Positions 8,356-14,636 of a stretch of DNA of 17,672 nt are shown piece by piece. Location of the stretch: contig JAKFXW010000186.1 of assembly GCA_021731185.1 (NCBI GenBank), positions 1 to 17,672 on the forward strand. The letters are read 5' to 3'. Numbering within the stretch: position 1 is the first letter of the stretch; each line of letters starts with the position of its first letter. Source of the DNA: Gallionellaceae bacterium. GTDB taxonomy: Bacteria; Pseudomonadota; Gammaproteobacteria; Burkholderiales; Gallionellaceae. The notes beneath the pieces are model-generated. The model saw only the letters and a list, made by a program, of their open reading frames with translations. It was not told where the DNA came from and searched no databases. A program made the position numbers and the translations under genes.

Positions 8356-8374
8356 GGACTTAATCAGAGGTTCC
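8356..8374. repeat. Right terminal inverted repeat of the element
   Basis: The 19-bp arm ends GGTTCC and is followed directly by TTAG (8375–8378). Read on the minus strand, this second TTAG copy is CTAA, and its TAA is the mtgA stop codon. Confidence 0.88.
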
Positions 8375-9100
8375 TTAGGGTATTTCAGCGTTTTCCAGGC
8401 GTTCAAGAATGATTTCAGTTTTGCGTAACAGGCCGCGCGCTTCGCGATTGCGATCATAAAAACGCGGATTGGGAACCATGGCCGCGAGCTTGGCCGCTTG
8501 CGCTGGCGACAGTTGCGCGGCGTTGACGTGATAATAATAACGCGCCGCTGCCTGTGCACCAAATACGCCATTGCCCCATTCGATTACATTCAAATAAATT
8601 TCAAATATGCGACGCTTGTCCATGAGCCCTTCCAACATCAGCGTAATCGCGGCTTCTTCCAGCTTACGCCAGGGCGTGCGCTTGGTAGACAGGAACAGAT
8701 TTTTTGCCAACTGCTGGCTGATGGTCGAACCGCCCGCCACAATTTTCCCCTTAAGCATGTTTTTCTCGTAGGCTTTCTGGATGCCTTCCCAGTCAAACCC
8801 TTCGTGTTCTACAAACCTGGCATCTTCAGAAACAATCAATGCGCGTTTGAGATGAGGAGATATTTTTTCATACGGCATCCACTCGTGACGCAATTCAGCG
8901 TTGGGGTTTTTGTCCTGCATTACTTCCAGACGGTCTTGCATAAATGAACTGGTGGGCGGATTAAAATTTATCCACCAGACAATGTGCATAAAAATCCAGA
9001 ACTGATATAGCAGGAGTAGTGTTACCAGCGCACCCAACATACGCCACAACCAGAACTTGAGCAGGCGGTAAACGAATGCCTGAAAAGAAAATTGACTCAC
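8375..9100 (-). CDS. mtgA: Monofunctional peptidoglycan glycosyltransferase
   Basis: This gene encodes 241 residues. MtgA polymerises lipid II into glycan strands from the inner membrane, without transpeptidase activity. One membrane segment lies at ~20–42. The GT51 domain follows, with the catalytic glutamate E92 in SEDARFVEHEGFDW, GGSTISQQLAKNLFLS (123–138) with KRTPWRKLEE after it (second key glutamate near 148), and EIYLNVIEWGNGVFGAQAAARYY. The length is normal. The start is GTG at 9100; no Shine–Dalgarno is seen. The start lies in a triple 14-bp repeat that places two micro-ORFs between the aroE stop and this GTG. The TAA stop is part of the target duplication of the adjoining element, so the insertion preserved the full protein. 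Confidence 0.95.
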   Translation of the reverse strand: MSQFSFQAFVYRLLKFWLWRMLGALVTLLLLYQFWIFMHIVWWINFNPPTSSFMQDRLEVMQDKNPNAELRHEWMPYEKISPHLKRALIVSEDARFVEHEGFDWEGIQKAYEKNMLKGKIVAGGSTISQQLAKNLFLSTKRTPWRKLEEAAITLMLEGLMDKRRIFEIYLNVIEWGNGVFGAQAAARYYYHVNAAQLSPAQAAKLAAMVPNPRFYDRNREARGLLRKTEIILERLENAEIP

Positions 9101-9131
9101 CGGAATTGATTCACTGGAATTGACTCATGCA
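9090..9131. repeat. Triple 14-bp tandem repeat at the aroE–mtgA junction
   Basis: Three near-identical 14-bp units starting AATTGA (9090–9103, 9104–9117, 9118–9131) cover the aroE stop and the mtgA start. On the minus strand they give ATG-AGT-CAA-TTC-CAG-TGA (from 9128), GTG-AAT-CAA-TTC-CGG-TGA (from 9114) and the mtgA GTG-AGT-CAA-TTT (9100). Each stop overlaps the next start by 4 nt. Because the period is not a multiple of three, each unit shifts the frame. Confidence 0.85.
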
Positions 9132-9976
9132 ATAGGTAATTCAGCACGTAATTTTTTGAGCACGGGACGGGTATCTGGACGCACATTGCGCCAGATGCGA
9201 AACGACTCTGCCGCTTGTTCGACCAACATGCCCAAGCCATCCGAGACTACCGCTGCACCATGTTCACGGGCAAATTTCATGAATGGTGTGTCGCGTCCAT
9301 ACATCATGTCGTAAGCCAATGCGCCGGGCGCGAAAATGGTCTTGGGTATATCCGGCATTTCATCCATCAAGCCAGCAGACGTGGCGTTGATGATGATGTC
9401 GAATTGTTGGTCGGCAAGGTCAGCGTAGCCCAGTGCATCGATGCGATTAGAGTCGTGTTTTTTGGCGTTGTTGGCGGGAAAGGGTAATCTGGGGGTGGCT
9501 AATAATTGCGCTTTCTCTATATTGCGGTTAACGACTGTTACTCTTGCGCTTAGGGACGCTAAAGAATAAACCACGCCGCTGGCCGCGCCCCCTGCACCTA
9601 CCAGTAGTACACGTTTATTTTTCAGATCGATTTCTAGATTGAATTGAAGGTCATCCGTCAACCCTATGCCATCAGTGTTGTCACCGATTATTTCATTATT
9701 GGCGAATTTGAGCGTGTTGACAGCCTTTGCTATCTTTGCACGAGGTTCGACGCTAGTTGCCAAGTGAAAAGCTTCAAACTTGAACGGTACGGTGACGTTG
9801 CAACCTTTATACCCCTCGGCGCGCAGCCGCTCAACCGTCGCGGCAAAACCATCCAGCGGTGCAAGTATGGCTTCATAGCTGATGTCCTGTCCGGTTTGTG
9901 CGGCGAACATGTGATGGATCAACGGGGATTTGCTATGCGCGATGGGGTTGCCGATTACGGCGTACTTGTCTGTCAT
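9125..9976 (-). CDS. aroE: Shikimate dehydrogenase
   Basis: This gene encodes 283 residues. AroE reduces 3-dehydroshikimate to shikimate with NADPH in aromatic amino acid synthesis. The substrate site is seen as SKS (15–17) in GNPIAHSKSPLIH, the catalytic K66 in NVTVPFK, N87 in AVNTL and D102 in GDNTDGIGL. The nucleotide loop GAGGAASG is at 127–134, followed by VTVVNRN. DGLGMLVEQAAESFRIW closes the family pattern. The segment between the NADP loop region and ALGYADL (about residues 160–185, rich in Pro/Asn/Lys) appears somewhat longer than usual. The ATG is 29 nt after the stop of the upstream permease gene. The stop overlaps the first micro-ORF ATG of the mtgA junction as ATGA. Confidence 0.96.
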   Translation of the reverse strand: MTDKYAVIGNPIAHSKSPLIHHMFAAQTGQDISYEAILAPLDGFAATVERLRAEGYKGCNVTVPFKFEAFHLATSVEPRAKIAKAVNTLKFANNEIIGDNTDGIGLTDDLQFNLEIDLKNKRVLLVGAGGAASGVVYSLASLSARVTVVNRNIEKAQLLATPRLPFPANNAKKHDSNRIDALGYADLADQQFDIIINATSAGLMDEMPDIPKTIFAPGALAYDMMYGRDTPFMKFAREHGAAVVSDGLGMLVEQAAESFRIWRNVRPDTRPVLKKLRAELPIA

Positions 9977-10005
9977 GCTTGCTTGATATTCGTCGAGGGG
10001 CTTAA

Positions 10006-10761
10006 TTATAACGTCAAATTTCCGCGTTTCTTCAGCATCACCAGCGCACCCGCTATGGCCATCGCCCAGATTATGGTCGCCCCGCTGGGCAGATCAGCCC
10101 AAACCGATAACCACAGCCCGACCGCATAACCTGTTATACCAACCAAGCTGGCAGCCAGCATACGATGCTGCTGCATTTTATAGGTGGCCAGTGCGGGAAT
10201 AATGAGGCTGGCAAAAACCAGATAAACGCCAACCAGCTGTACCGAGGCGGTGACCGCCAGCGCGAACAGAATATAAAATCCGATGTTGCCCAGCCGCTTA
10301 TGCAAAACGCGCCATGATGCCAGCAATATAGCGGTAAGCGCGAGCGTGCCGAAGAGTTGATTGTTGCTGACCCACAGAATTTGCCCAATCAGCAAGTTTT
10401 GCAAATGTTCACCCGTATGGGCATCGCGATTCATTAACAAGATACTGCCGCTGGCGGCCAGCACAAATAGTAAACCGATGCAGGCTTCTTGCACTTCCGG
10501 CAATTTGCGTTCAATGATTGCCAGTAATGTTGCACCGAGGATAGCACTGCTGGCGGCAATGATTTGCACGGCCAGTGGATATTGGGTCATTTCCAACAAC
10601 CCAGCAATAATCACCCCCAGTCCGGCTATTTGTGCAACGGCCAAGTCGGCAAAGATGATGCCGCGTGCCAAAACTTTCATGCCGAGCGGAATATGTGTGG
10701 CGAGTATCAGCAGTCCGGCCACAAAGGCGGGCACAAGAATACTGAGTTCAATGTTGTTCAT
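10006..10761 (-). CDS. Metal ABC transporter permease (ZnuB/MntB type)
   Basis: This gene encodes 251 residues, almost all hydrophobic, with about eight membrane segments. It belongs to the ABC-3 family of permeases for zinc, manganese or iron. Family stretches are GMKVLARGIIFADLAVAQIAGLG near the N-terminus and VGVYLVFASLIIPALAT near residue 180, the latter typical of the region after the ATPase-coupling loop. The start overlaps the binding-protein stop as ATGA (10758–10761), so the two are coupled. No ATP-binding subunit gene lies beside it or anywhere in the window, which is unusual for this family. aroE follows 29 nt later. The metal cannot be told from the permease alone. znuB would be a fair symbol, but specificity is unproven. 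Confidence 0.9.
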   Translation of the reverse strand: MNNIELSILVPAFVAGLLILATHIPLGMKVLARGIIFADLAVAQIAGLGVIIAGLLEMTQYPLAVQIIAASSAILGATLLAIIERKLPEVQEACIGLLFVLAASGSILLMNRDAHTGEHLQNLLIGQILWVSNNQLFGTLALTAILLASWRVLHKRLGNIGFYILFALAVTASVQLVGVYLVFASLIIPALATYKMQQHRMLAASLVGITGYAVGLWLSVWADLPSGATIIWAMAIAGALVMLKKRGNLTL

Positions 10762-11651
10762 TTCAGCCCTGCCAGCAAACGTTGTATGGTGTCATCGAAC
10801 AGGGTGAATAAATCGGTTGCCGATGATGTGCCGCCAACGGTGTAGGGCAACATCACAGCTGTGATGTTGGCGCGTTCTGCTATCCATTGGGAAGATTTGG
10901 GATTGTGATATGCAGCGCGTAGCACCATGCGCACAGGGGTTCGTTGTAATTGTGCCAGCACTTGCGCCAGATGCGCGGCGCTAGGCTCCATACCTGGTTT
11001 GGGTTCCAAGGTGGTGATTTGTTTTAGTTCCAGCCAGTTGTTCAGATAAGGGAAGCCATTATGATGCACGATGATGGGTGTGCCTTTAAGTGGTGCGGCC
11101 TGTTTTTCCCAGCGTAGCAGTGCGGCTTGCCAAGCTTGCGTGAAGGATTGCAGGCGGTTGTGGTAAAACGCGGTATTAGCTGGGTCAAGCTGTATTAACC
11201 GTTTGCTCAACGCATCGGCAATAGGCAGGAAGTTACGCGCATCGGTCTGGATGTGTGAATTGCCTGAGGCGTGGAAGTCACCATCGGCGCGATCCAGCCG
11301 TGCTGGAATTCCCAGCATGGTCACGTAAAGCGCTGCCTCAAAATATCCGCTGTTGCCAGGCTGAATTTTGCTGTTACCGGATGTACGCAGCACCAAAGGT
11401 AGCCAGGCTACTTCCAGTTGCGCGCCCGTGCACACCACCAGATCAGCACCCCGTGCGCGGGCGATTAAGCTGGGGCGCGCCTCAATGTGGTGCGGGTCTT
11501 GCAGCGCAGTGGTAGCCGAATAAATATTGATCTTGTCTGCGGCCAGTTCTTTTGCCAGTGCCGCCCATTCCGGTTCGCAGGTAAAAATGTTGAGCGCGGC
11601 GTGGCTGAAGGTGCTGGCGAATAAAAGTACAACAAATAATATTTTTTTCAT
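10758..11651 (-). CDS. Periplasmic metal-binding protein of an ABC transporter (ZnuA-like)
   Basis: This gene encodes 297 residues with a signal peptide of ~18 residues (FASTFSHA then ALNIF). It is a cluster A-I/ZnuA-type binding protein that hands a divalent metal to the permease encoded next to it. Likely ligands are H54/H55 in QDPHHIEARPS, H133 in GNSHIQTDARN, H196/H197 in IIVHHNGFPYL, and an acidic residue near D280 (SATDLFTLFDD). The long His/Asp-rich loop of many zinc-specific ZnuA proteins is absent; only a short DGDFHASGNSH stretch is present. A good AAGGA ribosome site lies just before the ATG. It is 130 bp downstream of the outer-membrane barrel gene and overlaps the permease gene by 4 nt. 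Zinc or manganese is likely; the metal is inferred. Confidence 0.88.
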   Translation of the reverse strand: MKKILFVVLLFASTFSHAALNIFTCEPEWAALAKELAADKINIYSATTALQDPHHIEARPSLIARARGADLVVCTGAQLEVAWLPLVLRTSGNSKIQPGNSGYFEAALYVTMLGIPARLDRADGDFHASGNSHIQTDARNFLPIADALSKRLIQLDPANTAFYHNRLQSFTQAWQAALLRWEKQAAPLKGTPIIVHHNGFPYLNNWLELKQITTLEPKPGMEPSAAHLAQVLAQLQRTPVRMVLRAAYHNPKSSQWIAERANITAVMLPYTVGGTSSATDLFTLFDDTIQRLLAGLK

Positions 11652-11716
11652 GACGATCCTTTCAGTTTGTTATCTGCACCTGTGAGGAGTGATTTTTTAT
11701 AAGCAACACAGCATGA

Positions 11717-11738
11717 CATTGTCCCCTCATTGTCCCCT
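11717..11738. repeat. Perfect 11-bp direct tandem repeat
   Basis: CATTGTCCCCT occurs twice back to back (11717–11727 and 11728–11738) in the 130-bp gap between the barrel gene and the binding-protein gene. It could be a paired regulator site or a slippage product. No Zur or MntR consensus is recognisable. Confidence 0.6.
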
Positions 11739-11781
11739 TGTGGGATGTGGGGCGACGGAGGTTAGATTTTTAGAGATACCA

Positions 11782-13125
11782 TCAATATTGGTGCGCCCCA
11801 TGCGCCCCGATACTCATAATGTATTGCACGAATAATTGCCGGTCAGGCAAGCCTTGGCGTGAGTTGTCTTGCGCCAGTTGCAGGCGCAGACGTGAAAATT
11901 CGCTCGGACTGTAATCCAGCATCAGTGTCTTGCGCGTGGGTGAGTAGTGATAGTCGCTGACGACGTTAGTGGCATTGGATGCGCCGACTTGCGCCGTGCC
12001 GGAGTCGAGTCGGTCATAACGCAAACCCGCACGCCAGCGCCGCATAAACTTATAGATGCTTTGTACATACCAGCCGGACTGTGTAACCGCATAACTGTCA
12101 GTGGTATTGGGGGTGGGGGTGGCGGTGGCGGTGGCGGTATCATAGGTCAGCAAACCACTTTCCTTGCGCCGGAAATATTCGCCCAGAAATGTGAAATGGG
12201 TTTGTCTGACGTTGCCGTTGGGTGCATATTTCCAGATGAAATCCAGCCCGGCGGTTCGGCTGTCCCCAGTGAAACTGTTGCTCACCCCGCCTGTGGTGTT
12301 CAACAGATCAGGCACGGCATCACTGATCGCATTAACACGTCTGGTCTGGTGCAGCGAAATACCAGCGCGCCAATTGTGCTCAAAACCTATGTCATCGCCC
12401 ATGTGCGCGAACAATACTCCTGCGCCACTCCCATTTTTGACCCGATCTGTGCCGGGAAAGCTTCGCCCGCGCCCGATCTCGCCGCCAATCTCGATGAACA
12501 TCGTAGCCGGTGCCAGCCACTTGATCTGTACGCCATCTTCGCTCAACTGGTTATCCCATAGCGCGGCATAAACCAAGGGCTGATCAACAAAATCCCAAGT
12601 GTGCGCGTGCTTCTCGTTGAGGTAGCCGAGGCCGGAAAGAAAGCGCCCCATTTTCAGGGTTAGTCCTTCGCCCAGCGCGCTGGTCTGCACATGGACTTCT
12701 TCTGCGCTAAGTCCACCTGCTGGATCAATTGCGAACCGGCCCGTGCCGCGAAATTGCGGATCAATATTGGCTTCAATCACCAGTTCAGATTCGCCCAGAT
12801 TGAAGCCTTGTTCGTGGCCGGGGTTGGCGCTCATGGCAAAGCCTGTGGCGGGCGTAGCGGGGTCTTGTTTGAGGTTGCCATAGGTGCCGCCAAGGATCAG
12901 CGAGATGGCCGGGTTGAATGCCGCTTCGCTGCTAGCTGGGCGAACATTTTGCGGCGGAGCGGCAACGTTTTGTTGCAGCTGTTGTTCCAGTTGCAGGATG
13001 CGTTGCTGCTGATGGTCTTGCAGTTGTTTGATCTGCTCGCCAAGATTGCGCAAATCTTCATCACTTGCGGCATGAGCGGATAGCGGCGCGAATAGCGCCA
13101 TAATGAATGGTGCGTACTTGAACAT
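11782..13125 (-). CDS. Outer-membrane beta-barrel (porin-like), probably metal uptake
   Basis: This gene encodes 447 residues. A signal peptide (1–19, ending SAHA) is followed by a Gln/Leu-rich coiled coil (~25–55: LRNLGEQIKQLQDHQQQ, LQLEQQLQQ), a short proline stretch, and a long region of alternating beta strands typical of a barrel. It ends in the sequence MSIGAHGAHQY with an aromatic last residue. It lacks the plug domain of TonB-dependent receptors. The layout resembles trimeric porins with an N-terminal coiled coil. I know no name for it; its place before a metal-binding protein and permease suggests an outer-membrane route for the same metal. The ATG at 13125 has a near-ideal GGAGAGAG site; an in-frame TTG at 13137 is unlikely. 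A Thr-Ala/Thr-Pro tract (~330–339) lies on a repetitive DNA stretch. Confidence 0.8.
   Translation of the reverse strand: MFKYAPFIMALFAPLSAHAASDEDLRNLGEQIKQLQDHQQQRILQLEQQLQQNVAAPPQNVRPASSEAAFNPAISLILGGTYGNLKQDPATPATGFAMSANPGHEQGFNLGESELVIEANIDPQFRGTGRFAIDPAGGLSAEEVHVQTSALGEGLTLKMGRFLSGLGYLNEKHAHTWDFVDQPLVYAALWDNQLSEDGVQIKWLAPATMFIEIGGEIGRGRSFPGTDRVKNGSGAGVLFAHMGDDIGFEHNWRAGISLHQTRRVNAISDAVPDLLNTTGGVSNSFTGDSRTAGLDFIWKYAPNGNVRQTHFTFLGEYFRRKESGLLTYDTATATATPTPNTTDSYAVTQSGWYVQSIYKFMRRWRAGLRYDRLDSGTAQVGASNATNVVSDYHYSPTRKTLMLDYSPSEFSRLRLQLAQDNSRQGLPDRQLFVQYIMSIGAHGAHQY
12109..12138. repeat. Hexamer tandem repeat inside the barrel gene
   Basis: Five hexamers run in a row: GGGGGT twice, then GGCGGT three times. 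On the coding strand they specify (Thr-Ala)3(Thr-Pro)2. The unit is two codons, so copy-number change would lengthen or shorten a probable surface loop without breaking the frame. Confidence 0.8.
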
Positions 13126-13127
13126 GA

Positions 13128-13135
13128 CTCTCTCC
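13128..13135 (-). promoter_or_regulatory. Ribosome-binding site of the barrel gene
   Basis: GGAGAGAG lies 2 nt upstream of the 13125 ATG on the minus strand, with the core GGAG 6 nt away. It fixes the start at 13125 rather than the TTG at 13137, and is one of the strongest sites in the window. Confidence 0.7.
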
Positions 13136-13151
13136 AAAATTGAATGGCAAG

Positions 13152-13174
13152 CCTCCCCGCACTATGCGGGGAGG
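13152..13174. other. Strong intercistronic hairpin
   Basis: CCTCCCCGCA and TGCGGGGAGG form a perfect 10-bp GC-rich stem with a 3-nt loop. On the minus strand it begins 2 nt after the TAA of the small secreted-protein gene and ends 26 nt before the barrel ATG. No T-run follows, so it is not a full intrinsic terminator. It may stabilise the 3' end of the first message or weaken read-through so that the two genes are made in different amounts. Confidence 0.7.
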
Positions 13175-13176
13175 TG

Positions 13177-13518
13177 TTATGCGATTTTATGGAAGAGTGC
13201 GGGGGGGCCGCGTGCAAAAGCGGCTTGGGGTGACGTGGAATAAAATGTGGTGTGGTAACGTCGCTCCACAGAGGCTTGTATAGCTGGTAGTACATCAAGC
13301 GAAGTGAGTCCACTGAGAGCCGTGCCCGATTGTGTGTAAGCAGCACACTGCGCGCAAAATTTGGAATGCGGCATTTGCTGCTCTTGTTTAGATTGCTTTT
13401 GTGGCTGTGTGTTGTTTTCCAGCGCGTGTAGCAAGGTGTGCTCGATTCCGCCTTGCTGTGCGAACAGCAAAGCGAATACCAGCAGAAACGAGAAAAAAGT
13501 GTGCCTGGAAAGCTTCAT
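13177..13518 (-). CDS. Small exported CxxC protein, DUF2946-like
   Basis: This gene encodes 113 residues from the ATG at 13518. A hydrophobic signal segment (MKLSRHTFFSFLLVFALLFA) is followed by H27 and H31 (HTLLH), a Gln/Lys-rich linker, H51, and a C55-A-Q-C58 pair. It ends in FARGPPALF, and the CxxC plus Arg-Gly-Pro-Pro tail resembles DUF2946 proteins. The His and Cys residues suggest metal binding in the periplasm; this is inferred. An upstream ATG at 13560 has a better AGGA site and would add 14 residues, so the start is open. It is the first gene of the metal-uptake cassette and is followed at once by a strong hairpin. The family assignment is tentative. Confidence 0.6.
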   Translation of the reverse strand: MKLSRHTFFSFLLVFALLFAQQGGIEHTLLHALENNTQPQKQSKQEQQMPHSKFCAQCAAYTQSGTALSGLTSLDVLPAIQASVERRYHTTFYSTSPQAAFARGPPALFHKIA

Positions 13519-13724
13519 GATGCACAACTTTAATGAAAAGTGAAGGTGGCTGCAAGACATATAATTCAATCCTTGCAGGATAAATTTGCCGGGCTTCCCA
13601 CACTCATGTTCACTGGCAGGAGAAAGTGGAGGAGCATAATGGCCAGGGCATAGGTGAAATAATAAGACAGTTACCTGGTGAATAAATTTATCACTCTTAT
13701 TTTTTCTGCCAATAGCAGAATCGT
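13519..13724. promoter_or_regulatory. Probable promoter/operator region of the metal cassette
   Basis: These 206 bp separate the tonB-like gene from the cassette. They include an AT-rich palindrome-like site at 13679–13693 and a 6-bp stem TTCTGC/GCAGAA (about 13704–13720) just after the tonB stop, without a T-run on the minus strand. A 23-codon hydrophobic frame (13566–13637) lacks a ribosome site and is not called. Confidence 0.45.
13679..13693. promoter_or_regulatory. Candidate Fur/Zur-type operator
   Basis: TGAATAAATTTATCA is a partial 7-1-7 palindrome. Against the textbook Fur pattern TGATAAT-N-ATTATCA I count 10 of 14 matches, the right half being nearly complete. It sits about 160 bp before the first cassette gene, a suitable place for metal control. 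It is a weak match judged by eye. Confidence 0.3.
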
Positions 13725-14603
13725 TTATTCACTTTCAATATTATTGTTCGGCGTAAAGGTCATGGTTTTGGTGATGCCGAGAATATCGACATCGCGCCGT
13801 ATATCCACTGGCAATGGGGAAAAGGGTGAGGCCATTTTTACAATACGCAGTGCAGCAGCATCCAGAATCGGTTTCCCCGAAGAGCGGCTTATTTCCAGAT
13901 TTTCAATTGTTCCATCAGCCAATATTGAAACGGTAATTTGCACACTGCCATATATCTGTTTTTGGCGTGCAGCTTCGGGATAATTCAGATTGCCAATGCG
14001 CTCGACCTTGATACGCCAGTCTTCAATATATTGTGCGAAGCGAAATTCTTGTGTGCGTGCGCCGATAAATTTCCGTCGGGGCATTTTTTGGTAGGCATCA
14101 ATATTTTTATTGATCTCGGCTTCCAGTCGCACAATTTCCAAGCTGCGTTGCACTAAATCTTTGCCGCTGATGCCGTCCTGAGGTGTTTGATTTTGTATTT
14201 TATCTTGTCCCACGGTATGGGTATTTTTAACCTGGGTGAGCAGTTGTTTCACTTCCTGCTCCAATTTCTTTACACGTTGGGTAGATTGTTCCAACGTCAT
14301 ATTTTTGTCGTCATGCAGTACAGGCAAGGGCGTTTTTGCGCGCCTGTCATCGGGTGTGTTGCCGCCGCCATCCAGATTATGCTGCGCCAGGGAATCGGCC
14401 TTAACGGGACGTAATTTGGATTTGCTGTTGACCAGCACTACTTCGAGCGGTGGTAAAACTTTGGGGGATTGGCGCGGATCAGGTAGGGTAAACCCGATGC
14501 TGAACAGAGCGAGGGTATGCAGGCTCAGTGAAATGAGCAAAGCTATCGTCAGCGGTTGCTTGAGCTTTTCGGCATACTTAAAAGCTTCAGCGCGCTTTAA
14601 CAT
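13725..14603 (-). CDS. TonB-family energy transducer
   Basis: This gene encodes 292 residues from the ATG at 14603. A cytoplasmic basic start leads to one membrane segment (~18–38) holding S25-LSL-H29, the SxxxH spacing known to matter in TonB for coupling to ExbBD. A periplasmic stretch follows with a long charged coiled coil (~105–180) in place of the usual Pro-rich rod. The C-terminal TonB domain (~205–282) includes YPEAARQKQIYGSVQITVSI and the DGTIENLEISRSSG strand. It would pass proton-motive energy to an outer-membrane transporter; no exbB/exbD is in the window. The start is unclear: an in-frame ATG at 14621 also exists, because an 18-bp duplication covers the start region and the RNB stop. 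Its neighbour upstream is the RNB exonuclease gene. Confidence 0.85.
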   Translation of the reverse strand: MLKRAEAFKYAEKLKQPLTIALLISLSLHTLALFSIGFTLPDPRQSPKVLPPLEVVLVNSKSKLRPVKADSLAQHNLDGGGNTPDDRRAKTPLPVLHDDKNMTLEQSTQRVKKLEQEVKQLLTQVKNTHTVGQDKIQNQTPQDGISGKDLVQRSLEIVRLEAEINKNIDAYQKMPRRKFIGARTQEFRFAQYIEDWRIKVERIGNLNYPEAARQKQIYGSVQITVSILADGTIENLEISRSSGKPILDAAALRIVKMASPFSPLPVDIRRDVDILGITKTMTFTPNNNIESE

Positions 14604-14636
14604 TTCAGCATTCAAGAGCATTTCAGCATTCAAGCC
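14601..14636. repeat. 18-bp tandem duplication at the RNB–tonB junction
   Basis: The 16-bp string CATTTCAGCATTCAAG occurs at 14601–14616 and 14619–14634, period 18. It covers the RNB stop (14630–14632) and both candidate tonB starts (14621, 14603). In the tonB frame it encodes a repeated LNAEML unit. Confidence 0.85.

Larger units (their letters stand above)
7993..8374. mobile_element. 382-bp non-autonomous element (MITE), IS5-like ends
   Basis: The element is bounded by perfect 19-bp terminal inverted repeats, GGAACCTCTGATTAAGTCC at 7993–8011 and its reverse complement at 8356–8374. Both sides carry the direct repeat TTAG (7989–7992 and 8375–8378), a target duplication. TTAG fits the YTAR 4-bp target known for the IS5 subgroup of IS5-family transposons, and the ends have the GGAA…AAGTCC look of that group. 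The inside holds no transposase and no credible ORF. It does hold several hairpins: AAAATCGCG/CGCGATTTT (8141–8149, 8219–8227), TCGTAG/CTACGA (8176–8193), GGGCT/AGCCC (8257–8268) and ACGCAGC/GCTGCGT (8286–8301). It lies between mtgA and the GGDEF–EAL gene and was presumably mobilised by a transposase elsewhere. Confidence 0.85.

Noticed and set aside
7954..8571. Minus-strand frames of 62 and 118 codons running across the inserted element
   Set aside because: They cross the element borders or run into mtgA in another frame. No transposase motif (DDE) is present, so the element is treated as non-coding.
8498..8947. A 149-codon plus-strand frame opposite mtgA
   Set aside because: It is a shadow of the conserved GT51 gene, with no own start signals.
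11653..11731. A 22-codon frame (MRGQCHAVLL…) upstream of the metal-binding protein gene
   Set aside because: It ends shortly before the gene start and could be a leader, but it has no SD of its own that I trust and its start lies in the 11-bp repeat. Chance is the simpler view.
11947..12561. A 204-codon plus-strand frame opposite the barrel gene
   Set aside because: It is antisense to a well-supported gene, has a Gly run produced by the hexamer repeat and shows no domain. It is a codon-bias shadow.
13566..13637. A 23-codon hydrophobic minus-strand frame (MLLHFLLPVNMSVGS…) before the small CxxC gene
   Set aside because: It could be a leader peptide, but it has no ribosome site and is too short to separate from chance.
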